Assembly: GCA_030427905.1 (NCBI GenBank)
Contig: JAUICL010000002.1
Location: forward strand, 186,001 to 250,000
Source: Bacteroidia bacterium
GTDB taxonomy: Bacteria; Bacteroidota; Bacteroidia; Flavobacteriales_D; Cryomorphaceae
Length of the DNA stretch: 64,000 nucleotides
Reading direction: 5' to 3'
The notes beneath the pieces were generated by a model that saw only the letters and a program-made list of their open reading frames with translations, was not told the DNA's origin and made no database searches. Shown piece after piece: positions 24,160 through 34,018 of the stretch. The position numbers were made by a program, and so were the translations under genes. Positions within the stretch are counted from its first letter, which is position 1. Each line of letters opens with the position of its first letter.

Positions 24160-25333
24160 GTTTATAACTGTCAATCATCAGGTTGTCGCCTTCGCGGTAA
24201 TAATACCGGTAGGTGCCATCTTGGTCAATTCCGATAAAGGTATTCGAGCGATTGATACCCGTTTCAAGCTCACCTATCAGCGATTGGGTGTCGAGGTCGT
24301 AAACTTGGAAATAGATCACCTTTTCTTCGAGAAGCTCTAACTGTCTTTCTTTATTCGGGTTTGGGGCCATGCATACATCTTTCTGATCACCTTTTGCGGC
24401 AAGGGCTTCTGAATAATGATCGTGCTGAATGAGCTGATTGACTTCTTCATTGACCAACGGCTTGGCGAAGGGTCGAATCAAAAGATCGTGAGTTGGGTCT
24501 ATTACAGGAACGTAGAAGTTAAATGAAACCAAGTAAGGGTGGTAACCCAGATTGTATTCAGATTTTCCATCCAGCACTTTCGGAAATTTGTACACAAAAC
24601 CTTCGGGCAGTGATCCAAAAGAATAGGCTTCACCTGAGCTTGGATGAATGACTTTGACCCGAGGCGTGAGATAATTACCGAGATAAAACCGGTCTCTTTT
24701 TTCGTCATAAACACCCGAATGCCGATTGGCCCAGCGCAGACCCGCATGGCCTAGTGCCGTATCGGGACTTCCAAACTGATCAATGAGCTTACCGTTCAGG
24801 TCAAAGCTCCCAAGGGTGTGGGCCTTCTTGAAGGACTTTTGAGTGGCCTTTTCAGAATAAGAAACGCTTGCTTCAGGAGTGAGAAAATAGAGCTTCTCAC
24901 CATCAAAAAACAAGGGCCCATTTGCAGTGAAGGCATTGAGCCATCTTGTCTTCCTTTTTTTCTGTACTTCGATAGATCTCGGGGTTTGATTATCTAAGTT
25001 TGTGCTTTCTGAATAGACAAAGAGTTTTCCGCCATAGAGGGAAGAGAAGAACATTTGATCCCCGTTTTTTGCGACAGACCCAATGATATCGGGTTTTACG
25101 GTTTTTAAAGAATGATACGCTAACTCACCATTATAGGTCGCATATGAGTTGGTGTCGTTAAAACAAATGTAGAATTCATCATCGATGTAAGATACTCCCG
25201 TTATGGACTTTGAGCTGTGCTGTCCAAGGGGAATCACGGTGGAATCGATATGATCGAATGAAAGACTTTGGCCGCGTGCACTTTGAGATGCTATGATCAG
25301 AATGATAAGTGCAAGGTGCCAGAAGTATCTCAT
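24140..25333 (-). CDS. exported DUF4221-like protein, possible beta-propeller
   Basis: A 397-residue protein with a signal peptide (LALIILIIASQSARG) and repeated beta-strand units with aromatic residues (DDEFYICFNDTN, NGDQMFFSSLYGGKLFVYSE, DEKRDRFYLGNYLTPRVKV), which resembles the secreted DUF4221-type proteins of Bacteroidota and suggests a propeller fold. There is no lipobox cysteine. Function is unknown. It is the last gene of a three-gene overlapping operon with murQ, so it may act in cell-wall recycling or sugar uptake, but that is only context. Confidence 0.6.
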   Translation of the reverse strand: MRYFWHLALIILIIASQSARGQSLSFDHIDSTVIPLGQHSSKSITGVSYIDDEFYICFNDTNSYATYNGELAYHSLKTVKPDIIGSVAKNGDQMFFSSLYGGKLFVYSESTNLDNQTPRSIEVQKKRKTRWLNAFTANGPLFFDGEKLYFLTPEASVSYSEKATQKSFKKAHTLGSFDLNGKLIDQFGSPDTALGHAGLRWANRHSGVYDEKRDRFYLGNYLTPRVKVIHPSSGEAYSFGSLPEGFVYKFPKVLDGKSEYNLGYHPYLVSFNFYVPVIDPTHDLLIRPFAKPLVNEEVNQLIQHDHYSEALAAKGDQKDVCMAPNPNKERQLELLEEKVIYFQVYDLDTQSLIGELETGINRSNTFIGIDQDGTYRYYYREGDNLMIDSYKLNRLAD

Positions 25334-25905
25334 GTCAGGAATAGCTGTTTGTTGTATTGGTCTAGTGATCTGAATATCGTCGCGGGTCTCTTCGTTCTCC
25401 AGTCGAATATATCAAAACTCCCGCCTTTTAGGAAGTAGCTATCGATTGAGATTTGATCAAACTCTTTTTGAACATGGTCTCTGAAATTGAGCATGGTCAC
25501 CCATCCATCTGATTCAGAGACTTCGTCGAAGAGTTCTTCGTAGTAGGAATCGTCTGAGTAGTGGAAGTTGAGAACGTTTTCTCCGATGAGAATAAACTTA
25601 TTGATTCCTTCGGCTTGAAGGTGGTCGAGAATATCGCGCTTCAAAAACATGATATCGTTATTGATGCAATCGTTCCATTCGCCCATCAACTCGATGATGG
25701 TGTAGCCAGCCAAGTAATCGGTGTACAAGATTTTGATAAAAAGGGTAGGAGAGCCTATGTCGTCCCACTGGGGGTGAATCAGGTGATCGTAGAGTCGGTT
25801 GGTAAACTCAAACTCGCTGTACTCTCTACCTGCAAAAGGAGATCGCAAGTCTTCTTCTGCCGTGTAGGCGTTTCTCCAAAGGTAAAACGGTTCAATTTGA
25901 TGCAC
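25330..25905 (-). CDS. conserved protein of unknown function in the murQ operon
   Basis: A 191-residue soluble protein rich in aromatic and acidic residues (opening QIEPFYLWRNAYTAEEDLRS, then FTNRLYDHLIHPQWDDIGSP) with no signal peptide, transmembrane segment or recognised catalytic motif. I do not recognise the family beyond similar hypothetical proteins in Bacteroidota. It overlaps murQ upstream by 14 bp and the DUF4221-like gene downstream by 4 bp, so all three are translated from one message. Confidence 0.65.
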   Translation of the reverse strand: MHQIEPFYLWRNAYTAEEDLRSPFAGREYSEFEFTNRLYDHLIHPQWDDIGSPTLFIKILYTDYLAGYTIIELMGEWNDCINNDIMFLKRDILDHLQAEGINKFILIGENVLNFHYSDDSYYEELFDEVSESDGWVTMLNFRDHVQKEFDQISIDSYFLKGGSFDIFDWRTKRPATIFRSLDQYNKQLFLT

Positions 25906-26707
25906 TTTCGTACGCGTCTAAGGCCTTTCTCACAGAACCGTGTTTTAGCAGAAGAGCCTCGGCATCTTCGTAACTGAGTGGGAGGCTTTCCATGATCATC
26001 TTGGTTCCGCGATCTACCAGTTTATCATTACTCAACTGCATATCTACCATCCTATTGCCTTTTACCCTTCCAAGTTTGATCATCAAGGAAGTCGAAATCA
26101 TATTGAGAGCCATTTTTTGAGCCGTACCAGACTTCATTCGGGTAGATCCGGTGACAAACTCAGGGCCCACCACAATTTCGATAGGATACTCAGCAGCCGT
26201 GGCTACAGGCGAGCCTTCATTGCAAACGATGCATCCGGTCGTCAAACCAGCCTTTCGGGCTTCTTCAATGGCGCCAATCACGTATGGTGTGGTGCCCGAA
26301 GCAGCGATTCCGATCAGGCTATCTTTCGCATTAATATCAAATTCTTGTAAGTCTTTCCACCCTTGGCTTCGGTCGTCTTCAGCAAACTCTACTGCCTTGC
26401 GAATAGCTTGGTCTCCACCGGCCATTATACCAACCACCAAACCGTGGGGAACACCGAAGGTTGGCGGACATTCACTCGCATCGACTATTCCCAATCTACC
26501 GCTGGTTCCTGCTCCGATGTAAAACAGCCTTCCGCCCATTTTCATTTTGCTGTAAATGGCTTCCACCAACATTTCGATTTGGGGAAGAACTAATTCAACC
26601 GCGCTGGCTACTTTGGCGTCTTCACGGTTTATGTTAAAGAGAATTTCGGTTGTAGACATAGATTCCAAACCGGTATACAAGGAAGATGTTTCAGTTGTCT
26701 TTTTCAC
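25892..26707 (-). CDS. murQ: N-acetylmuramic acid 6-phosphate etherase
   Basis: A 271-residue cytosolic enzyme that removes D-lactate from MurNAc-6-phosphate to give GlcNAc-6-phosphate in peptidoglycan recycling. SIS-domain and MurQ motifs are visible: RLFYIGAGTSGRLGIVDASE with the catalytic Glu of DASECPPTF, IGIAASGTTPYV, and VTGSTRMKSGTAQKMALNM. It is slightly shorter than the Escherichia coli enzyme, the difference being in the C-terminal helical domain. It leads an operon with two unknown proteins. No phosphotransferase transporter or MurNAc kinase gene is adjacent. Confidence 0.93.
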   Translation of the reverse strand: MKKTTETSSLYTGLESMSTTEILFNINREDAKVASAVELVLPQIEMLVEAIYSKMKMGGRLFYIGAGTSGRLGIVDASECPPTFGVPHGLVVGIMAGGDQAIRKAVEFAEDDRSQGWKDLQEFDINAKDSLIGIAASGTTPYVIGAIEEARKAGLTTGCIVCNEGSPVATAAEYPIEIVVGPEFVTGSTRMKSGTAQKMALNMISTSLMIKLGRVKGNRMVDMQLSNDKLVDRGTKMIMESLPLSYEDAEALLLKHGSVRKALDAYESASN

Positions 26708-26724
26708 GGAAGTAAAGGTAAAAG

Positions 26725-26783
26725 AAAAGCCCCCCGACTGCGTGCCGCTGAAGCTTTAGCGGAAGCGCATTCGAGGGGCTTCA
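26725..26783 (-). terminator. long nested-hairpin terminator
   Basis: Outer stem GAAGCCCCTCGA...TCGGGGGGCTTTTC and inner stem CCGCT/AGCGG around AAAGCTT or its complement. On the minus strand it ends in CTTTTCTTTT. It follows the stop codon of the T9SS-sorted esterase and insulates it from murQ downstream. Confidence 0.75.
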
Positions 26784-26802
26784 ATTATCGTGCGATACTC
26801 AA

Positions 26803-28491
26803 TTAATTGAAGAGTACCTTCTTGGTTATCTGTTGATCTTCAAAGATCACTTGAAGGAGGTAAACACCGTCATTCAAGTTTCCTCGCTGAAGCTCATAGA
26901 AGTGACCATTTACAAGTTCGCTTTTTACTTTTCTTCCGGTTACATCAACTAGCTCAATACGTACAATGGCGTTTTCATTGTTACGGATGCTAAGTGTAGA
27001 CGTTGTAGGATTAGGGAAGATATCAGTATTGTCTTGAAGCACTTGCTCTTCAATTCCTACTGTACATGGCGCACCAGGAAGTTCGAGGGCACACATGATA
27101 CGAGGAACTGAATATCCCTGAATTGTGTCGAGATATGTTCTTCCTTGCTCTGGACTCATATTTGGGTTTGAAGCAAGAGAAGCTTGGTGAGCCGTGATTG
27201 GATTTCCACCAACTTCACCAACAACAGCTTGTGCCAATGGAGAGTTTGGATCCCACCATTGCCATGGGCTTGCGATATTTGTCAAGAATGGTCTAAGCTC
27301 CAAGAGTAGCGGGTAAAGACCTTCTGGCGTGTCGTTTACAGTAACTTCAAGTCCATTCGAAATCTCAATTGGTCCTTGTCCATAAAACGATCTCGCTTGA
27401 TCGGTAAACGGGTCTCCATCAGGTATCCCAGCGAATACGTCATTGTTACCAAAGTCGTTTGCCGCTTGTATGAACACATTCGATCCAGATACATCTACTA
27501 CTTCTTCTTGAGTAGTTGGAACAATAACGGTTCCATCGTCAAAAGGAGCGAAGTCATCTCTGATAGCATGAAAAGATACCATTGGCGCGTCACCTTCTTC
27601 TAGCCAAGAAATATCTCCCATAGCACCTCCAAGATTGATTGTCATTTGAATCTCAGTATCCTGCTCATTGTCGCGGTATAGAGTCAATAGTCCATTAAGA
27701 CCGTTTTCATCACCTACTGTTGTAGGATCAACAAATGATTCTCCAGTAACTGGGTTCAAGAATTTTTCAATCTCGATTTCAGCTGGTAGATCATCTACCG
27801 TTGCATAACCAAGGGCTACATATCCTCCTGATCCTTCACCGAACAAAACAATTTTGTCTGGATCAATTCCGAAAGGGTTTCCATTCTCGTTGGCGTCTTC
27901 TCGGATGTGACGTACACATTCTTTAGTATCTTGAATGGCTCTATAAACGGCATTCAAAAGTGTTCCACGACGTTCCAAAGAGTTTCCAAGTGGATTCCAC
28001 CCAAGGCGGTATTCCATAGAAATGGCAACGAAACCACGTTTAGCGTATTCTCTACAAGTAGTGATCGCCAAGCTGTCGATTCTAGTTCCTGTTGGACTTC
28101 CGTTGGTAGGAGGTGGAAGGAAGTTTCCGGTGTGTAAGTAAAGGATAACTGGACGATCTTCCACATCATCTACAGCTGGGTCTGGCTCATAAACGTCCAT
28201 CTGCAAGTCGCGAACCTTTACTGTTGTTGACTCATCTCCTAAATCGTAGTATGCGTCTGGGTAGTCGCCACCAGCTTCAGCGATACCTTGAAGGGCAACC
28301 ACATCGGCTTGCGCTTCACTGCTCGTGAAATCTACAGGAGGGATAAAACGAATGTTGGTACCGAATACCACACCACTTGTTACCACGATTTGGTCGTCTG
28401 TAAATATTTGATCTGCGTATCGCTGCGTCTGAGCCAAAGAATAAAGACTCGCCAAACAAGCGGAGATCACTAAAAAGTAATTTTTCTTCAT
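26803..28491 (-). CDS. T9SS-secreted alpha/beta-hydrolase (carboxylesterase-like)
   Basis: A protein of 562 residues (from ATG 28491): signal peptide (YFLVISACLASLYSLAQ), an alpha/beta-hydrolase domain of carboxylesterase type (oxyanion region VILYLHTGNFLPPPTNG, then GFVAISMEYRLGWNP and the nucleophile region LFGEGSGGYVALGYA), and a type A T9SS sorting domain (IFPNPTTSTLSIRNN to the end). The nucleophile elbow reads E-G-S-G-G rather than the usual G-E-S-A-G, so activity is uncertain. The start codon is 28 bp after the TonB-dependent receptor stop, so the pair forms one operon. Confidence 0.85.
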   Translation of the reverse strand: MKKNYFLVISACLASLYSLAQTQRYADQIFTDDQIVVTSGVVFGTNIRFIPPVDFTSSEAQADVVALQGIAEAGGDYPDAYYDLGDESTTVKVRDLQMDVYEPDPAVDDVEDRPVILYLHTGNFLPPPTNGSPTGTRIDSLAITTCREYAKRGFVAISMEYRLGWNPLGNSLERRGTLLNAVYRAIQDTKECVRHIREDANENGNPFGIDPDKIVLFGEGSGGYVALGYATVDDLPAEIEIEKFLNPVTGESFVDPTTVGDENGLNGLLTLYRDNEQDTEIQMTINLGGAMGDISWLEEGDAPMVSFHAIRDDFAPFDDGTVIVPTTQEEVVDVSGSNVFIQAANDFGNNDVFAGIPDGDPFTDQARSFYGQGPIEISNGLEVTVNDTPEGLYPLLLELRPFLTNIASPWQWWDPNSPLAQAVVGEVGGNPITAHQASLASNPNMSPEQGRTYLDTIQGYSVPRIMCALELPGAPCTVGIEEQVLQDNTDIFPNPTTSTLSIRNNENAIVRIELVDVTGRKVKSELVNGHFYELQRGNLNDGVYLLQVIFEDQQITKKVLFN

Positions 28492-28519
28492 AGTATTGGA
28501 TTGTGTTTGATTAATAAAT

Positions 28520-31390
28520 TTAACGATTTTGAAATTCAAAAAGAATTGAGAAATAGGCTAATCTACCAACAGTCGGCCCTCCATAAACTTGAAAGACTTC
28601 GTTATTCAGAAGATTAGATGCGCCAATCTTGAATTGGCAAGTCGTGTTTTTGAGTGCTCTGAGTTTTGCTGTATAAGAAACCTGAGCATCAACTAGATCA
28701 TAATTGTCAATAAATCCTGTGAATTGTGGGCTACCTTCAAATAAAAATCCTTGAACCCATTTGTAGTTTATCCCGAATCCCCAGTTTGGTTTGCCAAGGA
28801 ACTTAATATCGCGCCCACTTACACCTAGGTTATACTTGTTTTCAGGGGTATTAAATGCTGGGATGATTGGGTCGTCGTCACCTGAAACTAGTTTGTTGAA
28901 ACTGTAGTTTCCTGAGAACGTGATTTTCTTGTAGAAGTAGTTTACCCCAATATTAAACCCTTGGGTAGTTACATCGCCTAAGGCATTTGATGAGACACGG
29001 TAGGCTTGTACTCCACCAACTGGTAGGCCCGTTTGCTCATCAAACTCAGTGTTGACTCCAAGCTGGAAACCAATGAAATCCTTGTAAATGCTGAAGTAGT
29101 AACCCAGATCAACGTAAATTTTATCCCATAGGGTTCCGCGATAACCAAACTCTATCGTACGGACTTTTTCGGGCTTTATGGCATCCACATTAAAATATTC
29201 CAATGTATCCGTATTCAAGTTTTGCCGATAGTTGTCGAAAGAGTCTAAAGTGATCAAACTGTCACGGCCTTGTTCAAATCTACCATCAACATTACCGAGA
29301 AGGATAGCTGGGCCAACATCGTAAAACAAGTACTGATCTGCCAGCGTTGGGTTACGCACTGCAGAAGTGAAAGTAGCTCGGAATGTGTGGTTTTCTTGTG
29401 GAGTGTACACCAGCGAAACGGCAGGTGAGAAAACGGGATCAAAATTCTCGTTCTTATCTCCTCTTATCACGGCGTTCAAGATGAGCTTATCTTGAATGAA
29501 CTTCTTTTCGAGACCGACAAATGCACCAAACTGGAAATTGGTTATCTCGCGGTAAGAGCTATCAACTTTTACGATTTCACCATCTGAATTTCGCTCTCGC
29601 ACGTAAGTAAGAGAATCGCTGAAAATAGTTCCTCGCGAATCGGGGGTGTAGTAGCGGGCATCTCCACCTACGGTGATGCGCCCAAAATTCATGTCAATAT
29701 TGTAGGCTCCTTGCACATGGTAGAGTGCAGATTTATCGTAAAACCTAGATCCATTTTGAGCAAAGGTTCTGGAGGTAATGTCTTGAAAGAGCGAGTCAAA
29801 CCGTGCAGTGCCCGGCTCATATCGTGGGTCGGTGAATGTGGCGTCAAGCCCATCAACATAAGCTCTTGTCTCGGCGTGGTACAAGTTCAGGCTATCCTGA
29901 TATTCAGCTAAGAATGGAGTGAGATAATTGTCTACCCAGTTATCAAGCGGGCCATTTTCTGCGAACACGAAATCGGGGTAATCTGGCAAATTTTCAACGC
30001 GGTCAGAATATACAGCGTTCCATCTATTTGCATATTGCGTATTCCAGTTGGCATCAGCCGATGCCGCTTCGTTGAGTAAGAATCCCGTTTGAACAATGTC
30101 GTAAGTATCGCCAGCGTCTTCATGAGTGGCATATGCTCGGATAAAGAACTTGTCCTTTTTGCTCAGTTCAATTTTGTTCTGAAAAAATTGAATGCCATCG
30201 AGTCGGTACCTATTATCACCTTGATAAACCGTGCTTCCTGTGCTATATCTGAAATCGTAGCTCAGCTCGAGTTCTTCCGTAAAGCGGTAGTGTAGAGAAG
30301 TGTTGAACTTTAGGTTTTCGACATCGTAATCGACGAGATCTGACTCGCGGTATCCCGATCGGTAAAATCTTTTCAATCCTGGACTCAAAAGCTGATCGAA
30401 GGGCTCCGTGTAGTCGAAATTAGTTGCCGTAAATTGCTCATCTCCGTATATGTTGATGGCGTTGTAACCACCGGGGTTGTCTTCTCCATCTCGCGCTTCA
30501 TATGATGCTGCGTAATTCTCAGCTTCCCAGTCTTTAGCTTCCATGTAGAAGAAGTTAATCTTGTAGGCAAATTTTTCTTCACCTTCTTTGTTCTTGAGGA
30601 TTTGCGCCCAGCGAAACGCACCTTCCTTCATGTTTCGCTCTCCACCTTTGAGTTGTACGCTTAAGCCCGGAAAAAGAAAAGGATTCTTAGATGTGATGTC
30701 AATTACTCCGTTGAAGGCACCTGGTCCGTAGAAGGCTGAACTAGCTCCGGAGATGATATCGACTTTCATGACATCCAAATCTGAGGCTCCTAGAAAATTT
30801 CCAAGTGAAAAATTGAGCCCTGGAGACTGGTTGTCAACCCCGTCGATCAATTGTAGCGAGCGTACAGGTGATGTCGAGTTAAAACCTCGGGTATTGAGAA
30901 CTTTAAAACCTAGACTGGCAGAAGTCATATCAACGCCTTTCATGTTGGCCAAACCTTCGTAGAAGTTTCCGGCGGGCACTTCTTTGATGGCGATGACATC
31001 CATAGTTTCGGCAGTAAGGGGTTCCTGCTGTTGCTTTTCTGAGATACGTCTCCCTACAATTTCGACTTCAGTCATCAATACCTGGTCGCTCTCCATAAAA
31101 GCTTTCACCTTATTGTCGAAATTTTCCACAACCACTTCGAGTTCACTATAGCCTAGAAACTTGACGGTTAGAGAAAAAGGCGGAGTCTGGCTCACGTCCA
31201 AACTGAAGTTTCCATCTATGTCTGTTGTGGTACCGGTTGATGTTCCCTTAAGAACAACAGCCGCACCTATCAATGTCTCACCTGTGGTCTTGTCGTAAAC
31301 AGTCCCTTTAATAGTTCCTTGGGCAAAGGCCCCAAAAGACATGGCAAGACAAATGCAAGCCAATAAATGGTTTAGTATCAATCTATTCAA
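28520..31390 (-). CDS. TonB-dependent receptor with carboxypeptidase-regulatory-like domain
   Basis: A 956-residue outer-membrane receptor: signal peptide (LACICLAMSFGAFAQG), CarboxypepD_reg-like domain (about 24-105, IKGTVYDKTTGETLIGAAV), plug domain (about 120-240, with KVLNTRGFNSTSPVRSLQLI and the VDIISGASSAFYGPGAFNGV signature) and a 22-strand barrel ending in the aromatic strand LAYFSILFEFQN. There is no partner SusD, so it is not a classical Sus pair; the downstream secreted esterase may process its substrate. The substrate is unknown. The intergenic region upstream (31391-31546) shows no clear promoter. Confidence 0.93.
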   Translation of the reverse strand: MNRLILNHLLACICLAMSFGAFAQGTIKGTVYDKTTGETLIGAAVVLKGTSTGTTTDIDGNFSLDVSQTPPFSLTVKFLGYSELEVVVENFDNKVKAFMESDQVLMTEVEIVGRRISEKQQQEPLTAETMDVIAIKEVPAGNFYEGLANMKGVDMTSASLGFKVLNTRGFNSTSPVRSLQLIDGVDNQSPGLNFSLGNFLGASDLDVMKVDIISGASSAFYGPGAFNGVIDITSKNPFLFPGLSVQLKGGERNMKEGAFRWAQILKNKEGEEKFAYKINFFYMEAKDWEAENYAASYEARDGEDNPGGYNAINIYGDEQFTATNFDYTEPFDQLLSPGLKRFYRSGYRESDLVDYDVENLKFNTSLHYRFTEELELSYDFRYSTGSTVYQGDNRYRLDGIQFFQNKIELSKKDKFFIRAYATHEDAGDTYDIVQTGFLLNEAASADANWNTQYANRWNAVYSDRVENLPDYPDFVFAENGPLDNWVDNYLTPFLAEYQDSLNLYHAETRAYVDGLDATFTDPRYEPGTARFDSLFQDITSRTFAQNGSRFYDKSALYHVQGAYNIDMNFGRITVGGDARYYTPDSRGTIFSDSLTYVRERNSDGEIVKVDSSYREITNFQFGAFVGLEKKFIQDKLILNAVIRGDKNENFDPVFSPAVSLVYTPQENHTFRATFTSAVRNPTLADQYLFYDVGPAILLGNVDGRFEQGRDSLITLDSFDNYRQNLNTDTLEYFNVDAIKPEKVRTIEFGYRGTLWDKIYVDLGYYFSIYKDFIGFQLGVNTEFDEQTGLPVGGVQAYRVSSNALGDVTTQGFNIGVNYFYKKITFSGNYSFNKLVSGDDDPIIPAFNTPENKYNLGVSGRDIKFLGKPNWGFGINYKWVQGFLFEGSPQFTGFIDNYDLVDAQVSYTAKLRALKNTTCQFKIGASNLLNNEVFQVYGGPTVGRLAYFSILFEFQNR

Positions 31391-31546
31391 AATCCGCTAC
31401 TGATTTTTAAGTGTGCAACACCATGCTACCTAGGGCACAATTTAAAAAAATTATGCTTGCATAACATTTACATCACATTCAATTCGTCGAAAATTAAACT
31501 TACGAACCTAGGATTCCGAAAGACCGCTTAAACCGTTGTGATCCGT

Positions 31547-33946
31547 TTACAAGGCTGGAAACTGGCTTGGGTTGAAATCGTGCATCATATTGTAAACTGT
31601 TTCTACAATATCATCGATGCTCGGTTTCGAGAAATAGTCCCCATCACTTCCATAGGCAGGTCGGTGAGCTTTTGCGCTGAGCGTTTTCGGCTCGCTATCT
31701 AAGTGGTAGTAGCCCCCCTGCTCATTCAGAATCTTATCGAGCATATAAGCCGAAGCACCACCTGGAACATCTTCATCTACGATTAAGAGTCGGTTGGTCT
31801 TTGATAAGCTTTCCGCTATGATTCCTTCCGTGTCAAATGGCAATAGCGTTCTGGCATCGACCAATTCTACTGAAATACCATAGGTACTGAGTTCTTTGAC
31901 AGCTTGAATAGCCAGATTGCACGTAGACCCGTAGCTTACCACCGTTATGTCAGTTCCCTGAGATACAATCTCTGGAACACCCAGCGGCACGGTGAATTCA
32001 CCGAGGTTGGTCGGGAGCTTTTCTTTCGTTCTGTACCCATTCAATGGCTCTATGACAAGTGCTGGATCATCACCTTGCAAAAGCGTATTGTAGAAACCAG
32101 CGGCTGTTGTCATATCGCGTGGTACGCAAACGTGGATTCCGCGAAGGGCGTGAATGATGGTCCCCATCGGTGAGCCCGAGTGCCATACTCCTTCCAGACG
32201 GTGACCACGGGTACGGACGATCAGCGGAGCTTTTTGTCCTCCAACGGTGCGGTAAAGCACTGTGGCCAGATCATCCGACATAATTTGAAGGCCGTAGAGC
32301 AAGTAGTCCAGATATTGGATCTCGGCGATGGGTCTTAATCCACGCATCGACATTCCGATACCTTGACCTATAATCGTCGCTTCACGTATACCTGTGTCAG
32401 ACACGCGCAATTCTCCGAAGAGCTCCTGCATGCCTTCCATACTTTGATTTACACCACCTATTTTCCCGACATCTTCGCCGAAGGTCAACACCTCTGGACG
32501 ATTCTTGAAAATTGTTTCAAAATTGTTTCGCAATACTATCCGCCCATCAACCATTTCTGGTTTGTCGCCGTACTCTGCTTCCACAATGTCCACATTTAAT
32601 GGTGAGTGGGCGCTGTCGGAATAAAGCTTACTGCTATATCTTGCTTCGTTTGCTTTAAACTGAGCGTCAAGCCACGACTTGAGCGCCTTGCGCGCTGTGG
32701 AGTTGTTGTGCCGAGAAAGTAAAAGTGCTTTTCTGGCGGCTGAGAACATCTCTTTTCGCGAGGGCTCAGTGTTCTTTGAAACGCTGTTGAATAGGGGAGC
32801 AACTTCTGCTACTTCCGAACTCAAGTTTTCGAGCAGAGCAGTCAGGCTCGTATTCTCAGCGATCAGTTCTTCCTGAAACTCTTTCCAAGCATCCTTTTGC
32901 GCAGCACGAACGTCTTTTTTAGCTTGTTTTTGAATGGCTTCAAGTTCTTCTTCTGTACCTAGTTCATGTTTAAGAATCCAGGTTTTCATTTGCTCAATAC
33001 AGTCGAACTCTTTGGCCCATTCCAATCTCTCTTTCGACTTGTATCGCTCGTGCGATCCGGAAGTAGAGTGGCCTTGTGGCTGGGTAACTTCTTCGACGTG
33101 AATCAGAACGGGAATATGGTTTTCGCGGCTAAGGTCTACTGCTTTTTCGTAGGTGCTAACCAAAGCGGGGTAGTCCCAACCTTTTACTCTGTATATTTCA
33201 AATCCAGGCGCATCTTCTGTGCGCTGAATTCCCTTCAGCAATTCTGAGATACTGCCTTTCGTGGTTTGGTATTTTTTGGGGACGGAGATTCCGTAGCCAT
33301 CGTCCCAAACGCTCATCACCATTGGTACTTGAAGTACTCCGGCAGCGTTAATGGTTTCGAAAAACAGACCTTCGCTAGTACTGGCATCCCCTATGGTACC
33401 AAAGGCTACTTCGTTACCGCCATTGGTAAATTTTTTAGCTCCTTCCTGAAGCTTTTCTGCATTGCGGTAATACTTCGATGCTTGCGCCAATCCTAATAGT
33501 CGCGGCATTTGTCCGGCAGTAGGAGAGATGTCGGCAGAAGTGTTTTTCTGCTCCATCAAGTTCTTCCAGGTACCATCTTCGTTGAGATTCCGCGTTGCGA
33601 AGTGTCCGCCCATTTGGCGGCCACCGCTCGCTGGCTCTTTTTCTACGTTGGTGTGCGCATAAAGTGCCGCAAAAGTTTCTTTGATTGATAGTTGACCAAT
33701 GGCCATCATAAAAGTTTGATCGCGGTAGTAACCCGATCGAAAATCGCCATTTTTGAATTGCTTGGCCATGGCGATTTGCGCCACTTCTTTTCCGTCACCA
33801 AAGATTCCAAACTTCGCCTTTCCGGTCAAAACTTCCTTTCGACCTAACAATGAAGCTTCACGGCTTTCACAAGCCAGCTTGAAATCGGAAATTACTTCCT
33901 TAACAAATGTTTCTTGTTGAATCTTTGTGTCGGTATTTTCAGTCAT
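31547..33946 (-). CDS. fused alpha/beta E1 component of a 2-oxoacid dehydrogenase complex
   Basis: A 799-residue thiamine-diphosphate enzyme with both E1 subunits in one chain. The N-terminal alpha part (about 1-380) shows YYRDQTFMMAIG, SGGRQMGGHF and the ThDP motif GDASTSEGLFFETINAAGVL; the C-terminal beta part (about 460-799) shows VLTFGEDVGKIGGV, GIGMSMRGLRPIAEIQYLDY and DEDVPGGASAYML. Such fusions in Bacteroidota are usually branched-chain 2-oxoacid (2-oxoisovalerate) dehydrogenases, although pyruvate use cannot be excluded. Branched-chain acyl-CoA made by it would feed the iso-fatty acids typical of the phylum. E2 and E3 are not adjacent. Confidence 0.9.
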   Translation of the reverse strand: MTENTDTKIQQETFVKEVISDFKLACESREASLLGRKEVLTGKAKFGIFGDGKEVAQIAMAKQFKNGDFRSGYYRDQTFMMAIGQLSIKETFAALYAHTNVEKEPASGGRQMGGHFATRNLNEDGTWKNLMEQKNTSADISPTAGQMPRLLGLAQASKYYRNAEKLQEGAKKFTNGGNEVAFGTIGDASTSEGLFFETINAAGVLQVPMVMSVWDDGYGISVPKKYQTTKGSISELLKGIQRTEDAPGFEIYRVKGWDYPALVSTYEKAVDLSRENHIPVLIHVEEVTQPQGHSTSGSHERYKSKERLEWAKEFDCIEQMKTWILKHELGTEEELEAIQKQAKKDVRAAQKDAWKEFQEELIAENTSLTALLENLSSEVAEVAPLFNSVSKNTEPSRKEMFSAARKALLLSRHNNSTARKALKSWLDAQFKANEARYSSKLYSDSAHSPLNVDIVEAEYGDKPEMVDGRIVLRNNFETIFKNRPEVLTFGEDVGKIGGVNQSMEGMQELFGELRVSDTGIREATIIGQGIGMSMRGLRPIAEIQYLDYLLYGLQIMSDDLATVLYRTVGGQKAPLIVRTRGHRLEGVWHSGSPMGTIIHALRGIHVCVPRDMTTAAGFYNTLLQGDDPALVIEPLNGYRTKEKLPTNLGEFTVPLGVPEIVSQGTDITVVSYGSTCNLAIQAVKELSTYGISVELVDARTLLPFDTEGIIAESLSKTNRLLIVDEDVPGGASAYMLDKILNEQGGYYHLDSEPKTLSAKAHRPAYGSDGDYFSKPSIDDIVETVYNMMHDFNPSQFPAL

Positions 33947-33969
33947 ATTCGATCTGGTATTGGCGGGTG

Positions 33970-33977
33970 CAAAGATA
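33970..33977 (-). promoter_or_regulatory. -7 promoter element of the E1 dehydrogenase gene
   Basis: TATCTTTG on the minus strand matches TAnnTTTG exactly and would give a leader of about 18 nt before the ATG at 33946. No good -33 TTG was found. Confidence 0.5.
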
Positions 33978-34018
33978 GTAAATCCTTGTCCAGAACGAAT
34001 GTGTAGATGAGCTAGAGA

